Of a DNA stretch of 64,000 nt, positions 43,841 through 51,798 are shown one piece after another (position 1 is the first letter of the stretch; every line of letters begins with the position of its first letter). The position numbers and the translations under genes are program-made. The notes under the pieces were generated by a model, which was not told where the DNA came from, made no database searches, and saw only the letters and a program-made list of their open reading frames with translations. Source of the stretch: Oerskovia sp042887685 (GTDB taxonomy: Bacteria; Actinomycetota; Actinomycetes; Actinomycetales; Cellulomonadaceae); contig NZ_JBHVOS010000008.1 in the NCBI RefSeq assembly GCF_042887685.1, positions 98,154 to 162,153 of the forward strand. Reading direction: 5' to 3'.

Positions 43841-44182
43841 ATGCCCCGCCGTTCCGCACTGCTCCTCGGAGTCCTGGTCGTGTCGTGCGGCTCGCTCGCG
43901 CTCGGTGCCGCGCTCGGCGCGGCCGGACCGGTCGCCGTGCCCGCCGAGGGGCCGTGGTCCGTCCATGTCGAGGGCCCGTCCGAGGGTGACGCGGAGTGCG
44001 CGGCGGATCCTGCCGTCGCCTTCGCCCTGACCCCGGCGATCATGCCCCCGGTCGGGACGTCGTTCGGGCTGGTCCCCGACGCCACCCGCGCCGACCTGGA
44101 GCGCGTCGTGTCGTGTCTGGCGAAGCACGTGTCGACGTCGCGGATCAGTGTCGTGCCGACCGGGACCCCGGCGTCCCCCTGA
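43841..44182 (+). CDS. Small exported protein, unknown function
   Basis: 113 residues. A short basic start and hydrophobic stretch (about 5-30) form a signal peptide or anchor. A possible lipobox at VVSC is less standard. The outer part has two cysteines and no motif that I recognise. CCGAGGTGAGCGCC precedes ATG. TACGGT about 70 bases upstream (43767-43772) may be a -10 box. Confidence 0.55.
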   Translation: MPRRSALLLGVLVVSCGSLALGAALGAAGPVAVPAEGPWSVHVEGPSEGDAECAADPAVAFALTPAIMPPVGTSFGLVPDATRADLERVVSCLAKHVSTSRISVVPTGTPASP

Positions 44183-44268
44183 CCGCGTCGCAGGGCGGGT
44201 CGCCGGGCGGGTCGACGGTGCTGGTGCCACCTGGCAAGCGGCAGCCCCCGGGTGTGCCGTCCGCCCGC

Positions 44269-44274
44269 TAGAGT
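44269..44274 (+). promoter_or_regulatory. -10 box upstream of the TPP riboswitch
   Basis: TAGAGT lies seven bases before the riboswitch region begins at about 44281. Confidence 0.5.
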
Positions 44275-44282
44275 TCCCTGCG

Positions 44283-44361
44283 AAGACACGGGGTGCCCGC
44301 TCCCACGAGCCGGGCTGAGATCACACCCGTCGAACCTGATCTAGCTAGCACTAGCGAAGGG
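44283..44361 (+). ncRNA. TPP riboswitch (THI element)
   Basis: The conserved parts are present in order: GGGGTGCCC, GGGCTGAGATCACACCC, GTCGAACCTGATCTAGCTAG and CACTAGCGAAGGGA. The element ends on the GAAGGGA that is also the ribosome-binding site of the next gene, so thiamin pyrophosphate binding would block its translation start. This is the standard actinobacterial arrangement. Confidence 0.93.
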
Positions 44362-44370
44362 ATGTCGGCA

Positions 44371-45975
44371 ATGTCGCTTGCTGCCACCACACCTGTCCTG
44401 CCCGTACCCGCCCGCACGCCGGCGGCGGACGCCCAGGCCGCGGACGAGCACGGCGCGTCGCGGGGGGCCGAGCCCTCCCGCCCTCGCGTCCTGTCGATCG
44501 CCGGCACGGACCCGACCGGGGGCGCCGGGATCCAGGCGGACCTCAAGGCGTTCGCGGCCCACGGCGCCTACGGCATGGCGGTCACGACCGCTCTCGTCGC
44601 GCAGAACACGCACGGCGTCCGCACGGTCCACGTCCCCGGCGCGGACTTCCTCGCCGAGCAGCTCGACGCGGTCTCCGACGACGTGGTGATCGACGCCGTG
44701 AAGATCGGCATGGTCGCCGACGAGCCCAACGCACGGGCGATCGCCGCGTGGCTGGGGCGCGTGCGGCCGCCGTTCGTCGTGCTGGACCCCGTCATGGTCG
44801 CCACGAGCGGCCACCGCCTGCTCGACGAGGGGGCCGAGCAGGCCGTGCGTGAGCTGGTCGCGCTCGCCGACCTCGTGACCCCCAACCTCCCCGAGCTCGC
44901 CGTCCTCGTCGGCGAGCCCGCCGCGACCACCTGGCCCGACGCCCTCGCCCAGGCGAGGCGCCTGCACGCGGCGAGCGGCGCCGTCGTGCTCCTGAAGGGT
45001 GGTCACCTCACAGGGGAGGAGTCACCCGACGCGCTGGTGGGCGCTCGCGGGCCCGACGACGTCACGACCTTCTCCGCGCCCCGCGTCGACACCGTGCACA
45101 CCCACGGGACCGGGTGCTCGCTGTCGGCGGCGGTCGCCGCGCTGCGACCCCGGCGGGACGGCTGGGAGAGCGCGACGCGCGACGCCAAGACCTGGCTGAC
45201 CGGGGCGCTCCGGGCCGGGGGAGCGCTCGCGGTGGGCACGGGCCGCGGACCCGTCGACCACCTGGCGCACCTGCCCGCGCTGGGGCAGCGGACGTTCTCC
45301 GAGGAGGCGTGGGAGCGCGTCGCGGGCTGGCGCGAGGCCGTCGAGAGCATGGGGTTCGTGCGGGCGCTCGCGGACGGGAGCCTCGCGGCCGGGGACTTCG
45401 GGTTCTACCTCGCGCAGGACGCCGCGTACCTCGCCGAGTACTCGCGTGTGCTGTCGCGGGCGAGCCAGCTCGCGCCGACGCCCGAGGCGCGGCAGTTCTT
45501 CGCCGGCGCCGCGGTCGAGTCGCTCGAGGTCGAGCAGGCGCTGCACCGCGACTGGTTGGGCGAGCACGCCGGGATGGACCGCGGGGCGGTCGAGAGCGTC
45601 GACCCGTCGCCCGTGACGGCCGCCTACACCAACCACCTGCACGCGGCCTCGAACGGGTCCTACGCGGAGACGGTCGCGGCCCTGCTGCCGTGCTACTGGC
45701 TGTACTCGCACGTCGGCGACGTCCTGGTGCGCCGGGCGGGGGACCTCGACGGGCACCCCTACGCGCGGTGGATCTCGCTCTACGGCGACCCGGCCTTCGC
45801 CGAGGCCACGCGCACCGCGTGCTCGTTCGCCGACGAGGCCGCGCGCTGGGCCTCGCCCGCCGAGCGCGAGCGCATGCTGCGCGCGTTCGAGCTGTCCTCG
45901 ATGCACGAGTACCTGTTCTTCGAGCAGGGGCTGACGCGACCGACCTGGCCCGCGCCGCCTCTCGCTGCGCGCTGA
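44371..45975 (+). CDS. thiD: ThiD-TenA fusion: HMP(-P) kinase and aminopyrimidine aminohydrolase
   Basis: 534 residues. After 37 variable residues comes a ThiD domain (38-295: SIAGTDPTGGAGIQADLKA, VLDPVMVATSGH, LLKGGHL and the ATP/anion loop HGTGCSLSAAVA) that phosphorylates hydroxymethylpyrimidine. A TenA domain follows (about 305-525) with catalytic Cys441 in LPCYWLYSHVGD and Glu513 near SSMHEYLFFEQ, which salvages pyrimidine from thiamin breakdown. Start ATG 44371 fits the GAAGGGA spacing better than ATG 44362. Controlled by the TPP riboswitch. Confidence 0.94.
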   Translation: MSLAATTPVLPVPARTPAADAQAADEHGASRGAEPSRPRVLSIAGTDPTGGAGIQADLKAFAAHGAYGMAVTTALVAQNTHGVRTVHVPGADFLAEQLDAVSDDVVIDAVKIGMVADEPNARAIAAWLGRVRPPFVVLDPVMVATSGHRLLDEGAEQAVRELVALADLVTPNLPELAVLVGEPAATTWPDALAQARRLHAASGAVVLLKGGHLTGEESPDALVGARGPDDVTTFSAPRVDTVHTHGTGCSLSAAVAALRPRRDGWESATRDAKTWLTGALRAGGALAVGTGRGPVDHLAHLPALGQRTFSEEAWERVAGWREAVESMGFVRALADGSLAAGDFGFYLAQDAAYLAEYSRVLSRASQLAPTPEARQFFAGAAVESLEVEQALHRDWLGEHAGMDRGAVESVDPSPVTAAYTNHLHAASNGSYAETVAALLPCYWLYSHVGDVLVRRAGDLDGHPYARWISLYGDPAFAEATRTACSFADEAARWASPAERERMLRAFELSSMHEYLFFEQGLTRPTWPAPPLAAR

Positions 45976-45994
45976 TCTCCCGCCGAGGAGCGAG

Positions 45995-46026
45995 CAGTCG
46001 CCCCGGACCTGGCTCGACCCGGGGCG
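45995..46026. terminator. Terminator after thiD-tenA
   Basis: A perfect 10-bp stem, GTCGCCCCGG with CCGGGGCGAC, and a 12-base loop, between convergent genes. Confidence 0.65.
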
Positions 46027-46053
46027 ACGGCTGACCTCTCGCCGCGGGAGTCG

Positions 46054-46326
46054 CTAGACGCTCTGCGCGCCGCCGTCCGGGTACCCGCAGTCGTACCCGG
46101 GTGGCCACCAGCGCCACGTCGTGGTGACCTCGCTGGTCGAGACGCCCTCCGGGCGGTCGGCCAGGCACTGCGTGCGCATCTGGTCGAGCCCGACGGTCAG
46201 GTAGTACACCGCGAGCACGCCCGTGAAGACGACCACGAGGACCGTCACCGCCAGGCGCAGGCGGCGGTCGGAGCGGCGGGTGGGCTCGTCCTCGCCGGGC
46301 CGTGGCGGGACCCAGTCCCAGCTCAC
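46054..46326 (-). CDS. Small single-pass membrane protein, unknown function
   Basis: 90 residues with a proline/arginine-rich lead, one membrane segment (about 28-48) and an outer part with two cysteines and WRWWPPGYDCGYPDGG. GTG 46326 overlaps the quinone-reductase stop. I know no function. Confidence 0.6.
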   Translation of the reverse strand: MSWDWVPPRPGEDEPTRRSDRRLRLAVTVLVVVFTGVLAVYYLTVGLDQMRTQCLADRPEGVSTSEVTTTWRWWPPGYDCGYPDGGAQSV

Positions 46327-47378
46327 GGGGCGGGGTCCGTCGTCGGGCCGGAGGCGGCGCCGGTGCCGGTGACTCCGTCGCTGCCGGGCTCGAGGTCCGG
46401 CACGAGCAGGACCTTGCCGGTCGTCGCGCGCCCCTCCAGGGCGCGGTGCGCGTCGGCGGCGCGCGCGAGCGGGAACGTCGCGCCCACGCGCACGTCGAGG
46501 TCTCCCGACGCGACGAGCGCGAACACCTCGCTCGCCCGGTCGAGGAGCTCGGCGCGCGTCGCGGTGTAGTCGTCGAGCTTGGGGCGCGTCGTGAACAGCG
46601 AGCCGCCCTTGTTGAGGCGTTGCAGGTCGAACGGCGGCACCTGGCCCGAGGACCCGCCGAACAGCACGAGCATGCCGCGGCGGCGCAACGACGCGAGGGA
46701 CGCCTCGAACGTGTCCTTGCCGACCGAGTCGTAGACGACGGCGACGCCGCGCCCGCCCGTGAGGTCGCGCACGATCGCGGGCAGCTCGGACGTGAGGTCG
46801 TCGAGCTCGGCGTAGTTCACGACGTCGGAGGCTCCGGCCGCGCGCGACAGCTCGGCCTTGGCCTCGGTCGAGACGGTCGTGATGACGCGCGCGCCGCGGC
46901 GCACCGCGAGCTGGGTCGCGAGCAGCCCGACGCCGCCGGCGCCCGCGTGCAGCAGGACGTCGTCGCCGGGCTGGACCGGGTACGTCGAGGTCACGAGGTA
47001 GTGGGCGGTGAGCCCCTGCAGGCCGACGGCCGCCGCGACGCGCAGGTCGACCGACGCCGGGACCGGGATCGCGACGTCGGCGGGGACGACGACCTGCTCG
47101 GCGTACGAGCCGAACGCGTTGGTCCACGCGACGTGGTCGCCGGGCTCGAAGTCAGCGACCCCCGGGCCGACCGCGGTGACGACGCCGGCGCCCTCGGTCC
47201 CGACCACGTGGGGATACGCCATCGGGTACACCCCGGCCCGCCGGTAGGTGTCGATGAAGTTGACCCCGGCCGCCGCGACGTCGACGAGGAGCTCGCCGGG
47301 TCCGGGGACGGGGGTCGGGAGCTCGACGAGCTCGAGGACGTCGGGGCCGCCTGCCTGGAGTGCCTGGATCACGCGCAT
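46323..47378 (-). CDS. Quinone oxidoreductase-like (QOR) medium-chain reductase
   Basis: 351 residues of the zinc-free MDR family: GVNFIDTYRRAGVYP near the N-terminus, the NADPH-binding HAGAGGVGLLATQLA, and DSVGKDTFEASLASLRRRG. Reduces quinones or enones with NADPH. Natural substrate uncertain. A 25-residue Ser/Thr/Pro tail extends past the fold. Confidence 0.9.
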   Translation of the reverse strand: MRVIQALQAGGPDVLELVELPTPVPGPGELLVDVAAAGVNFIDTYRRAGVYPMAYPHVVGTEGAGVVTAVGPGVADFEPGDHVAWTNAFGSYAEQVVVPADVAIPVPASVDLRVAAAVGLQGLTAHYLVTSTYPVQPGDDVLLHAGAGGVGLLATQLAVRRGARVITTVSTEAKAELSRAAGASDVVNYAELDDLTSELPAIVRDLTGGRGVAVVYDSVGKDTFEASLASLRRRGMLVLFGGSSGQVPPFDLQRLNKGGSLFTTRPKLDDYTATRAELLDRASEVFALVASGDLDVRVGATFPLARAADAHRALEGRATTGKVLLVPDLEPGSDGVTGTGAASGPTTDPAP

Positions 47379-47420
47379 GGGGTCAGCCTAGGTGGCGGGA
47401 CCCGGGTCGGTGGTCGGGGC

Positions 47421-47487
47421 CTCGCCGAGTGTGCAGTTCGGGCGGTCCAGGGCGCCCACCAGCAGCCCGAACTGCACACTCGGCGAG
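47421..47487. repeat. Palindromic repeat, copy 1 (22-bp perfect arms)
   Basis: Arms 47421-47442 and 47466-47487 are exact reverse complements (beginning CTCGCCGAGTGTGCAGTTC), around a 23-base centre containing GGGCGCCC. It starts eight bases past the stop of the ABC ATPase gene, so it probably also ends that transcript. A near-identical copy is at 51163-51227. Confidence 0.9.
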
Positions 47488-47494
47488 CCGGGCT

Positions 47495-48382
47495 TCAGGT
47501 CGTCGCAGGACCCGCCGAGGCCCGCCAACGTCCGCGGTGGCGTCCGACGTGGATGGGGTGGTCGAAGCAGCGCGAGACGGCCTCCGTCGTCAGCACCTCG
47601 TCGGCCGGTCCGGCCGCCGACACGCGACCCGGCGCGAGCAGCAGCGCGTGGGTCGTGGACGTGGGCAGCTCTTCGAGGTGATGGGTCACGAGCACCGAGG
47701 CGACCTCGGGGTGAACGACCCGCACGGCGTCGAGCGTCGAGAGGAGCTGCTCGCGCGCGGCGACGTCGAGGCCCGTGCTCGGCTCGTCGAGGAGCAGCAG
47801 CTCGGGTTCGGCGACGAGCGCCCGGGCGATGATGGTGCGCCCACGCTCACCCTGGGACAGCGTGGTCCACGGCTCGCGCTCCTTGCCGCCCAGGCCGAGG
47901 TGGGTGATCAGCGCGCGAGCACGGTCGACCTCGTCGGAGGTCGGCGCCCACCGTGGACGCAGTTCGATCGTGCCGGTGAGCCCCGTCAGGACGACCTCCT
48001 GGATCGTCAGGGCGGTGCGCAGCAGGTGACGCGGGTTCACGTGCCCGACGCGGCGGTGGAGGGCCTGGACGTCGACGCGCCCGAGCGTGTGGCCGAGCAC
48101 GTCGACCGAGCCGCGCGTGGGGTGGTTGCGCGCGCCGCACAGGCTGAGGATCGTGCTCTTGCCCGCGCCGTTGGGGCCGATCAGCGCCCAGTGCTCACCC
48201 GCACGGACCGTGAGGTCAACGTGCTCGAGGATCGTTCGGCCGTCGCGGACGAACGCGACGTCGCGCAGGTCCAGCACGGCGGGGTCGCTGCTCGCCGGGG
48301 GCGACGGTGCGAAGAGCGTCCGGTCCTGGGCGGGCGCCGGGGACAGCGGCGAGGAGGCCGGGGACGTGGTGTCAGTGCTCAC
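47495..48382 (-). CDS. ABC transporter ATP-binding protein without permease
   Basis: 295 residues. Walker A GPNGAGKS, signature LSQGERGR, Walker B LLLLDEPSTGLD and the H-loop VTHHLEELP are all present, so the ATPase is complete. The style resembles the YlmA/iron-chelate import ATPases. No permease or binding protein is adjacent, so its partner is unknown. GTG 48382 lies inside the end of the GntR gene (11-bp overlap). Confidence 0.88.
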   Translation of the reverse strand: MSTDTTSPASSPLSPAPAQDRTLFAPSPPASSDPAVLDLRDVAFVRDGRTILEHVDLTVRAGEHWALIGPNGAGKSTILSLCGARNHPTRGSVDVLGHTLGRVDVQALHRRVGHVNPRHLLRTALTIQEVVLTGLTGTIELRPRWAPTSDEVDRARALITHLGLGGKEREPWTTLSQGERGRTIIARALVAEPELLLLDEPSTGLDVAAREQLLSTLDAVRVVHPEVASVLVTHHLEELPTSTTHALLLAPGRVSAAGPADEVLTTEAVSRCFDHPIHVGRHRGRWRASAGPATT

Positions 48383-49058
48383 GGGTGACCTTCTCGTGGA
48401 CGGAGGTGAGGTGCCGGCGGCTCGTCGCGGCGGCCCGGTCGGCATCGCGGTTGCGGACGGCGTCGAGGATCGCCTCGTGGGCGTCCTGGTCGTGCCGGTG
48501 GCGCTTGCCCGGGCCGTCGAGCTCGATCATGTCGACCATCGCCCGGCGCAGGCGGGGGAGGAACGTCGCGAACAGGTCGGTCAGGACCGCGTTGTGCGCG
48601 GCGTCCACGACCGCACGGTGGAAGACCAGGTCGGCGTCGACGTACTCCGGTGCGCTCGCGGTCGCGGGGATCTTGCCGCGACCCGCGAGCGCCGAGTCGA
48701 GCGTACGGAGGTCGGCCGGGGTGCGGCGGGTCGCGGCGAGCCGCGCGGCCTCTGTCTCCAGGGCGCCGCGGACCTCGAGGACGTCGACGATCTCGCCGCG
48801 CCGCAGGACCTCCTCCCAGTCCTCGCCCGACTCGGCCCGGACGACGTAGACGCCCGAGCCCTGGCGGCTCTCGAGCACGCCTTTGCCCGCGAGCTGCCGG
48901 ACGGCCTCGCGCACGGTCGATCGCCCGACGCCGAGCTCTGCCGCGAGCGCGTGCTCACCCGGGAGGCGGTGGTCGAGCGGCCACGTGCCGGTGCGGACGC
49001 GGTCGAGCATGAGCTCGGCCGCCTGGTCGGCGAGGGGGAGCCGGCGGAGAGTGGGCAT
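48372..49058 (-). CDS. GntR-family regulator with FCD domain
   Basis: 228 residues. N-terminal winged helix (DHRLPGEHALAAELGVGRSTVREAVRQLAGKGVLESRQGSGVYV) and an all-helical FCD effector domain with the usual acidic/His metal pattern (ADLVFHRAVVDAAHNAVL, DAHEAILDAVRNRDADRAAATSRRHL). The ligand is unknown. It is divergent from leuA and overlaps the ABC ATPase, so both are possible targets. Confidence 0.9.
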   Translation of the reverse strand: MPTLRRLPLADQAAELMLDRVRTGTWPLDHRLPGEHALAAELGVGRSTVREAVRQLAGKGVLESRQGSGVYVVRAESGEDWEEVLRRGEIVDVLEVRGALETEAARLAATRRTPADLRTLDSALAGRGKIPATASAPEYVDADLVFHRAVVDAAHNAVLTDLFATFLPRLRRAMVDMIELDGPGKRHRHDQDAHEAILDAVRNRDADRAAATSRRHLTSVHEKVTREH

Positions 49059-49070
49059 GGGAGCCAACCT

Positions 49071-49085
49071 CTCAGGTTGTCTGAG
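49071..49085. promoter_or_regulatory. Inverted repeat in the leuA/gntR divergent promoter
   Basis: CTCAG-GTTGT-CTGAG overlaps the candidate -35 box of the leuA leader promoter. A site for the adjacent GntR regulator is plausible. Confidence 0.45.
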
Positions 49086-49105
49086 GACTTGATCGCCGCT
49101 AGCGT
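49077..49105 (+). promoter_or_regulatory. leuA leader promoter
   Basis: TTGTCT (49077-49082), 17 bases, TAGCGT (49100-49105). The -10 ends seven bases before the leader-peptide ATG, so the transcript should be leaderless. The reverse strand of the same spot reads TACGCT, a possible -10 for gntR. Confidence 0.6.
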
Positions 49106-49112
49106 ACTCGAC

Positions 49113-49157
49113 ATGTCGTGGAGCGCACTCCTTCTTGGTCGCCGCGGCGGGGTCTGA
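49113..49157 (+). CDS. leuA leader peptide (leuL-like), 14 residues
   Basis: Reads MSWSALLLGRRGGV. Three Leu codons in a row (CTC CTT CTT) include CTT, which is rare in this GC-rich genome. It is followed at once by a hairpin and then leuA. This is the layout of ribosome-mediated attenuation by leucine supply. Regulation is inference. The ORF, codons and hairpin are visible. Confidence 0.65.
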   Translation: MSWSALLLGRRGGV

Positions 49158-49175
49158 GCCGACCGGCTCCCCGCC
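49146..49175 (+). terminator. Candidate attenuator hairpin before leuA
   Basis: GGCGGGG pairs with CCCCGCC and, inside, AGCC with GGCT around GACC, leaving TCTG bulged on the 5' side. It overlaps the end of the leader peptide, so a stalled ribosome at the Leu codons would alter its folding. No T tract follows. Confidence 0.55.
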
Positions 49176-49247
49176 GTGGGGGTCTGCCGTGCGCCGGTCG
49201 GACCCTCCTGCCGCGTACCGCGCGGCCCGCACCCCGGAGCCACGACC

Positions 49248-51086
49248 ATGACCACGAGCCCGTTCCCCATGCTGCGCACCCCCGACGGCCCGCCCGCCCC
49301 TGACCAGCCCGCGTGGAACCGCCAACGCGCCTCGCACATGCCCTCGCACCGCTACGAGGACGTGTTCTCGCGCGTGCCGGTCCCCCTCACTGACCGCCGG
49401 TGGCCCGGCAACCGACTCTCGGTGGCACCGCTGTGGGTGCCCGTGGACCTGCGCGACGGCAACCAGGCGCTGACCGAGCCCATGGACCCGGCGCGCAAGC
49501 GTCGTTTCTTCGAGCTCCTGGTCGCGATGGGTTACACCGAGATCGAGGTCGGCTACCCGTCCGCCTCGCAGACCGACTTCGACTTCGTCCGCCTGCTCGC
49601 CGAGACGGACCTGGCGCCCGAGCACGTGACGGTCGTGGTCTTCACCGCGGCCCGGGCGGACCTGGTCGCCCGGACGTTCGAGTCGGTCCGCGGGCTGCGC
49701 AATCCCGTCGTGGTGCACCTGTACGCGGCGACCGCGCCCACCTGGCGCGACGTCGTGCTGGGCAAGGACCGTGCCGAGCTCTCGGACCTCGTCGCGGCTG
49801 CGGGCGCCGAGGTCCTGCGCCACGCGGGGGACGACTCTCGGGTCCGCTTCGAGTTCTCGCCCGAGGTCTTCAACCTCACCGAGCCGGACTACGCGCTCGA
49901 GGTCTGCGCGCGCATGACGACCCTGTGGGACGCCACCGCGGAGCGGCCGGTGATCCTCAACCTCCCGGCGACGGTCGAGGTCGCGACCCCCAACGTGTAC
50001 GCCGACCAGATCGAGTACATGCACCGGAACCTCGACCGTCGCGACGCGGTGATCCTGTCCGTCCACCCGCACAACGACCGCGGCACGGGCGTGGCGTGCG
50101 CGGAGCTGGCGGTCCTGGCGGGCGCGCAGCGCGTCGAGGGCTGCCTGTTCGGCAACGGCGAGCGCACGGGCAACGTCGACCTGGTGACCCTGGGCCTCAA
50201 CCTGCACGCACAGGGCGTGGACCCCATGATCGACTTCTCCGACATCGATGAGATCCGCCGCACGGTCGTGGACTGCAACGGCATCGGTGTCCACGAGCGC
50301 CACCCGTACGCGGGCGACCTCGTGCACACGGCGTACTCCGGGACGCACCAGGACGCGATCCGCAAGGGGTTCGCGCGTCACCGTGCCGACGCGCGTGCCA
50401 CGGGCCTTGACCCGGCGGACGCTCCATGGAAGGTGCCGTACCTGCCTGTCGACCCTGCCGACGTCGGGCGCTCGTACGACGCCGTGGTGCGGGTCAACAG
50501 CCAGTCCGGCAAGGGCGGCATCGCGTACCTGCTCGAGTCCGCGTACGGCCTGGAGCTGCCGCGACGACTCCAGGTCGACTTCGCGCGCCGGGTCCAGGCG
50601 CACGCGGACGGCAGCGGGGGAGAGGTCACGGCCGAGGAGCTGTGGCGCCTCTTCGAGGCAGCGTACGTCCTGCCCGACGGCGGAGGTCGCCAGGTCGTGC
50701 CGCTCGCCTGGTCGGTGGCGCAGCCAGAGGCGGACGGCGACCACGAGCGGCTGGACGTCGCGCTGTCCCTGGACGGTGAGCGGGTCGAACGGTCCGCGTC
50801 CGGGTCCGGGCCGGTCGACGCGCTCACCCGAGTCCTGGCAGGGCTGGGCATGCCGGTCGAGGTGCTGGGACTGACGCAGCAGTCGGTCGCCTCGGGCAGC
50901 GACGCGGGGGCCGTGACCTACCTGGAGCACCGCGCCGCAGACGGCTCGGTCGTGTGGGCGGTGGGGCGGGACGAGTCGGTGCTGGGCGCGAGCGTTCGCG
51001 CGGTGACCCGGGCGGCGGCGAGCCGACCCCGTGCGACGGCAGCGGTGCGCCAGAGCCAGGTCGTCGCCTCGGCGGACCGTGCCTGA
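49248..51086 (+). CDS. leuA: LeuA, 2-isopropylmalate synthase
   Basis: First committed enzyme of leucine synthesis (acetyl-CoA plus 2-oxoisovalerate). 612 residues, the long actinobacterial form. A TIM-barrel catalytic domain (about 55-330) has WVPVDLRDGNQAL, SVHPHNDRGTGVA and CLFGNGERTGNVDL (metal and CoA sites). The C-terminal regulatory domain (about 480-590) senses leucine. GGAG lies eight bases before ATG. Confidence 0.96.
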   Translation: MTTSPFPMLRTPDGPPAPDQPAWNRQRASHMPSHRYEDVFSRVPVPLTDRRWPGNRLSVAPLWVPVDLRDGNQALTEPMDPARKRRFFELLVAMGYTEIEVGYPSASQTDFDFVRLLAETDLAPEHVTVVVFTAARADLVARTFESVRGLRNPVVVHLYAATAPTWRDVVLGKDRAELSDLVAAAGAEVLRHAGDDSRVRFEFSPEVFNLTEPDYALEVCARMTTLWDATAERPVILNLPATVEVATPNVYADQIEYMHRNLDRRDAVILSVHPHNDRGTGVACAELAVLAGAQRVEGCLFGNGERTGNVDLVTLGLNLHAQGVDPMIDFSDIDEIRRTVVDCNGIGVHERHPYAGDLVHTAYSGTHQDAIRKGFARHRADARATGLDPADAPWKVPYLPVDPADVGRSYDAVVRVNSQSGKGGIAYLLESAYGLELPRRLQVDFARRVQAHADGSGGEVTAEELWRLFEAAYVLPDGGGRQVVPLAWSVAQPEADGDHERLDVALSLDGERVERSASGSGPVDALTRVLAGLGMPVEVLGLTQQSVASGSDAGAVTYLEHRAADGSVVWAVGRDESVLGASVRAVTRAAASRPRATAAVRQSQVVASADRA

Positions 51087-51162
51087 GCGACGCGCCCGAC
51101 CCCGGTCGCGGCGGTGGGACGAGACGCCGCTGCCCTCTCACCCCCAGCGTGAGAGCGAGCCT

Positions 51163-51227
51163 TCGCCGAGTGTGCAGTTCGGGCGGTCCAGAGCGCCCAC
51201 CAGCAGCCCGAACTGCACACTCGGCGA
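51163..51227. repeat. Palindromic repeat, copy 2 (21-bp perfect arms)
   Basis: Arms 51163-51183 and 51207-51227 match copy 1 (47421-47487). The 23-base centre differs by one base. It lies 77 bases past the leuA stop, before the VOC gene. Confidence 0.9.
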
Positions 51228-51288
51228 GCACGGCGCGTCGATCAGCGTCGTCCGGCCCCGTGTCGGTGCCGCGTGGCACGCTGCCCGC

Positions 51289-51660
51289 ATGGCTACCCAC
51301 GCGCACGGCATCCACCACTCGATCGACTACCTCGAGCTCTCGGTCACGGACATGGCGGAGGCGCAGGCGTTCTACGCGCAGGCCTTCGGGTGGGAGTTCG
51401 TCCCCTACGGCCCCGGCTATGCGGGCTTCCGGACGTCCGCGGAGGTGGGCGAGGCGGAGGCCGGCGGGCTGGCGCTCGCGGACCAGGTCACCCGGGGCGG
51501 CCCGCTGGTCCTCCTCTTCTCGTCCGACCTCGACGAGTCGCTCCTGCTGGTCCAGGACGCGGGCGGGGAGATCGCCGAGGGGCCGTACGACTTCCCGGGT
51601 GGCCGACGCTTCCACTTCCTCGACCCGAGCGGCAACGAGCTGGGCGTCTGGGGGAAGTAG
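51289..51660 (+). CDS. VOC-family (glyoxalase-like) protein
   Basis: 123 residues with one betaalphabetabetabeta pair: SIDYLELSVTDMAEAQAFYAQAFGWEF at the start and FPGGRRFHFLDPSGNELGVW at the end, giving possible metal ligands His and Glu. Function not known. Possibly leaderless: CACGCT ends six bases before ATG. Confidence 0.82.
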   Translation: MATHAHGIHHSIDYLELSVTDMAEAQAFYAQAFGWEFVPYGPGYAGFRTSAEVGEAEAGGLALADQVTRGGPLVLLFSSDLDESLLLVQDAGGEIAEGPYDFPGGRRFHFLDPSGNELGVWGK

Positions 51661-51773
51661 GTCCCGATCGGGCGGGGTGCGGAACCCGAGGTGGGGCACA
51701 GCGGGGCGCAAGGCCTGGGAACCCTGGGCTCGGCCCCTGGTGGGCGACGCGTCGTGGTCCGTTCCCGATCGAC

Positions 51774-51797
51774 TGCATAACTATGTATAGTTCTGCA
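51774..51797. promoter_or_regulatory. ArgR-type operator over the argC promoter
   Basis: TGCATAACTAT, then GT, then ATAGTTCTGCA: a 24-bp dyad with one mismatch, in an AT-rich island unlike the rest of the window. It contains the -10 box TATAGT (51786-51791) and ends two bases before the argC ATG. Matches the general form of an arginine-repressor box. The argR gene is in the same cluster. Confidence 0.8.
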
Positions 51798-51798
51798 T

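Noticed and set aside
47495..49058. gntR plus ABC ATPase as a complete transport system
   Set aside because: No permease or solute-binding protein is adjacent, so it is an orphan ATPase with a regulator.
47421..51227. The two palindromic repeats as ends of a transposon
   Set aside because: Each copy is itself a full palindrome, no transposase or target duplication is present, and the genes between (ABC ATPase, gntR, leuA) are ordinary.
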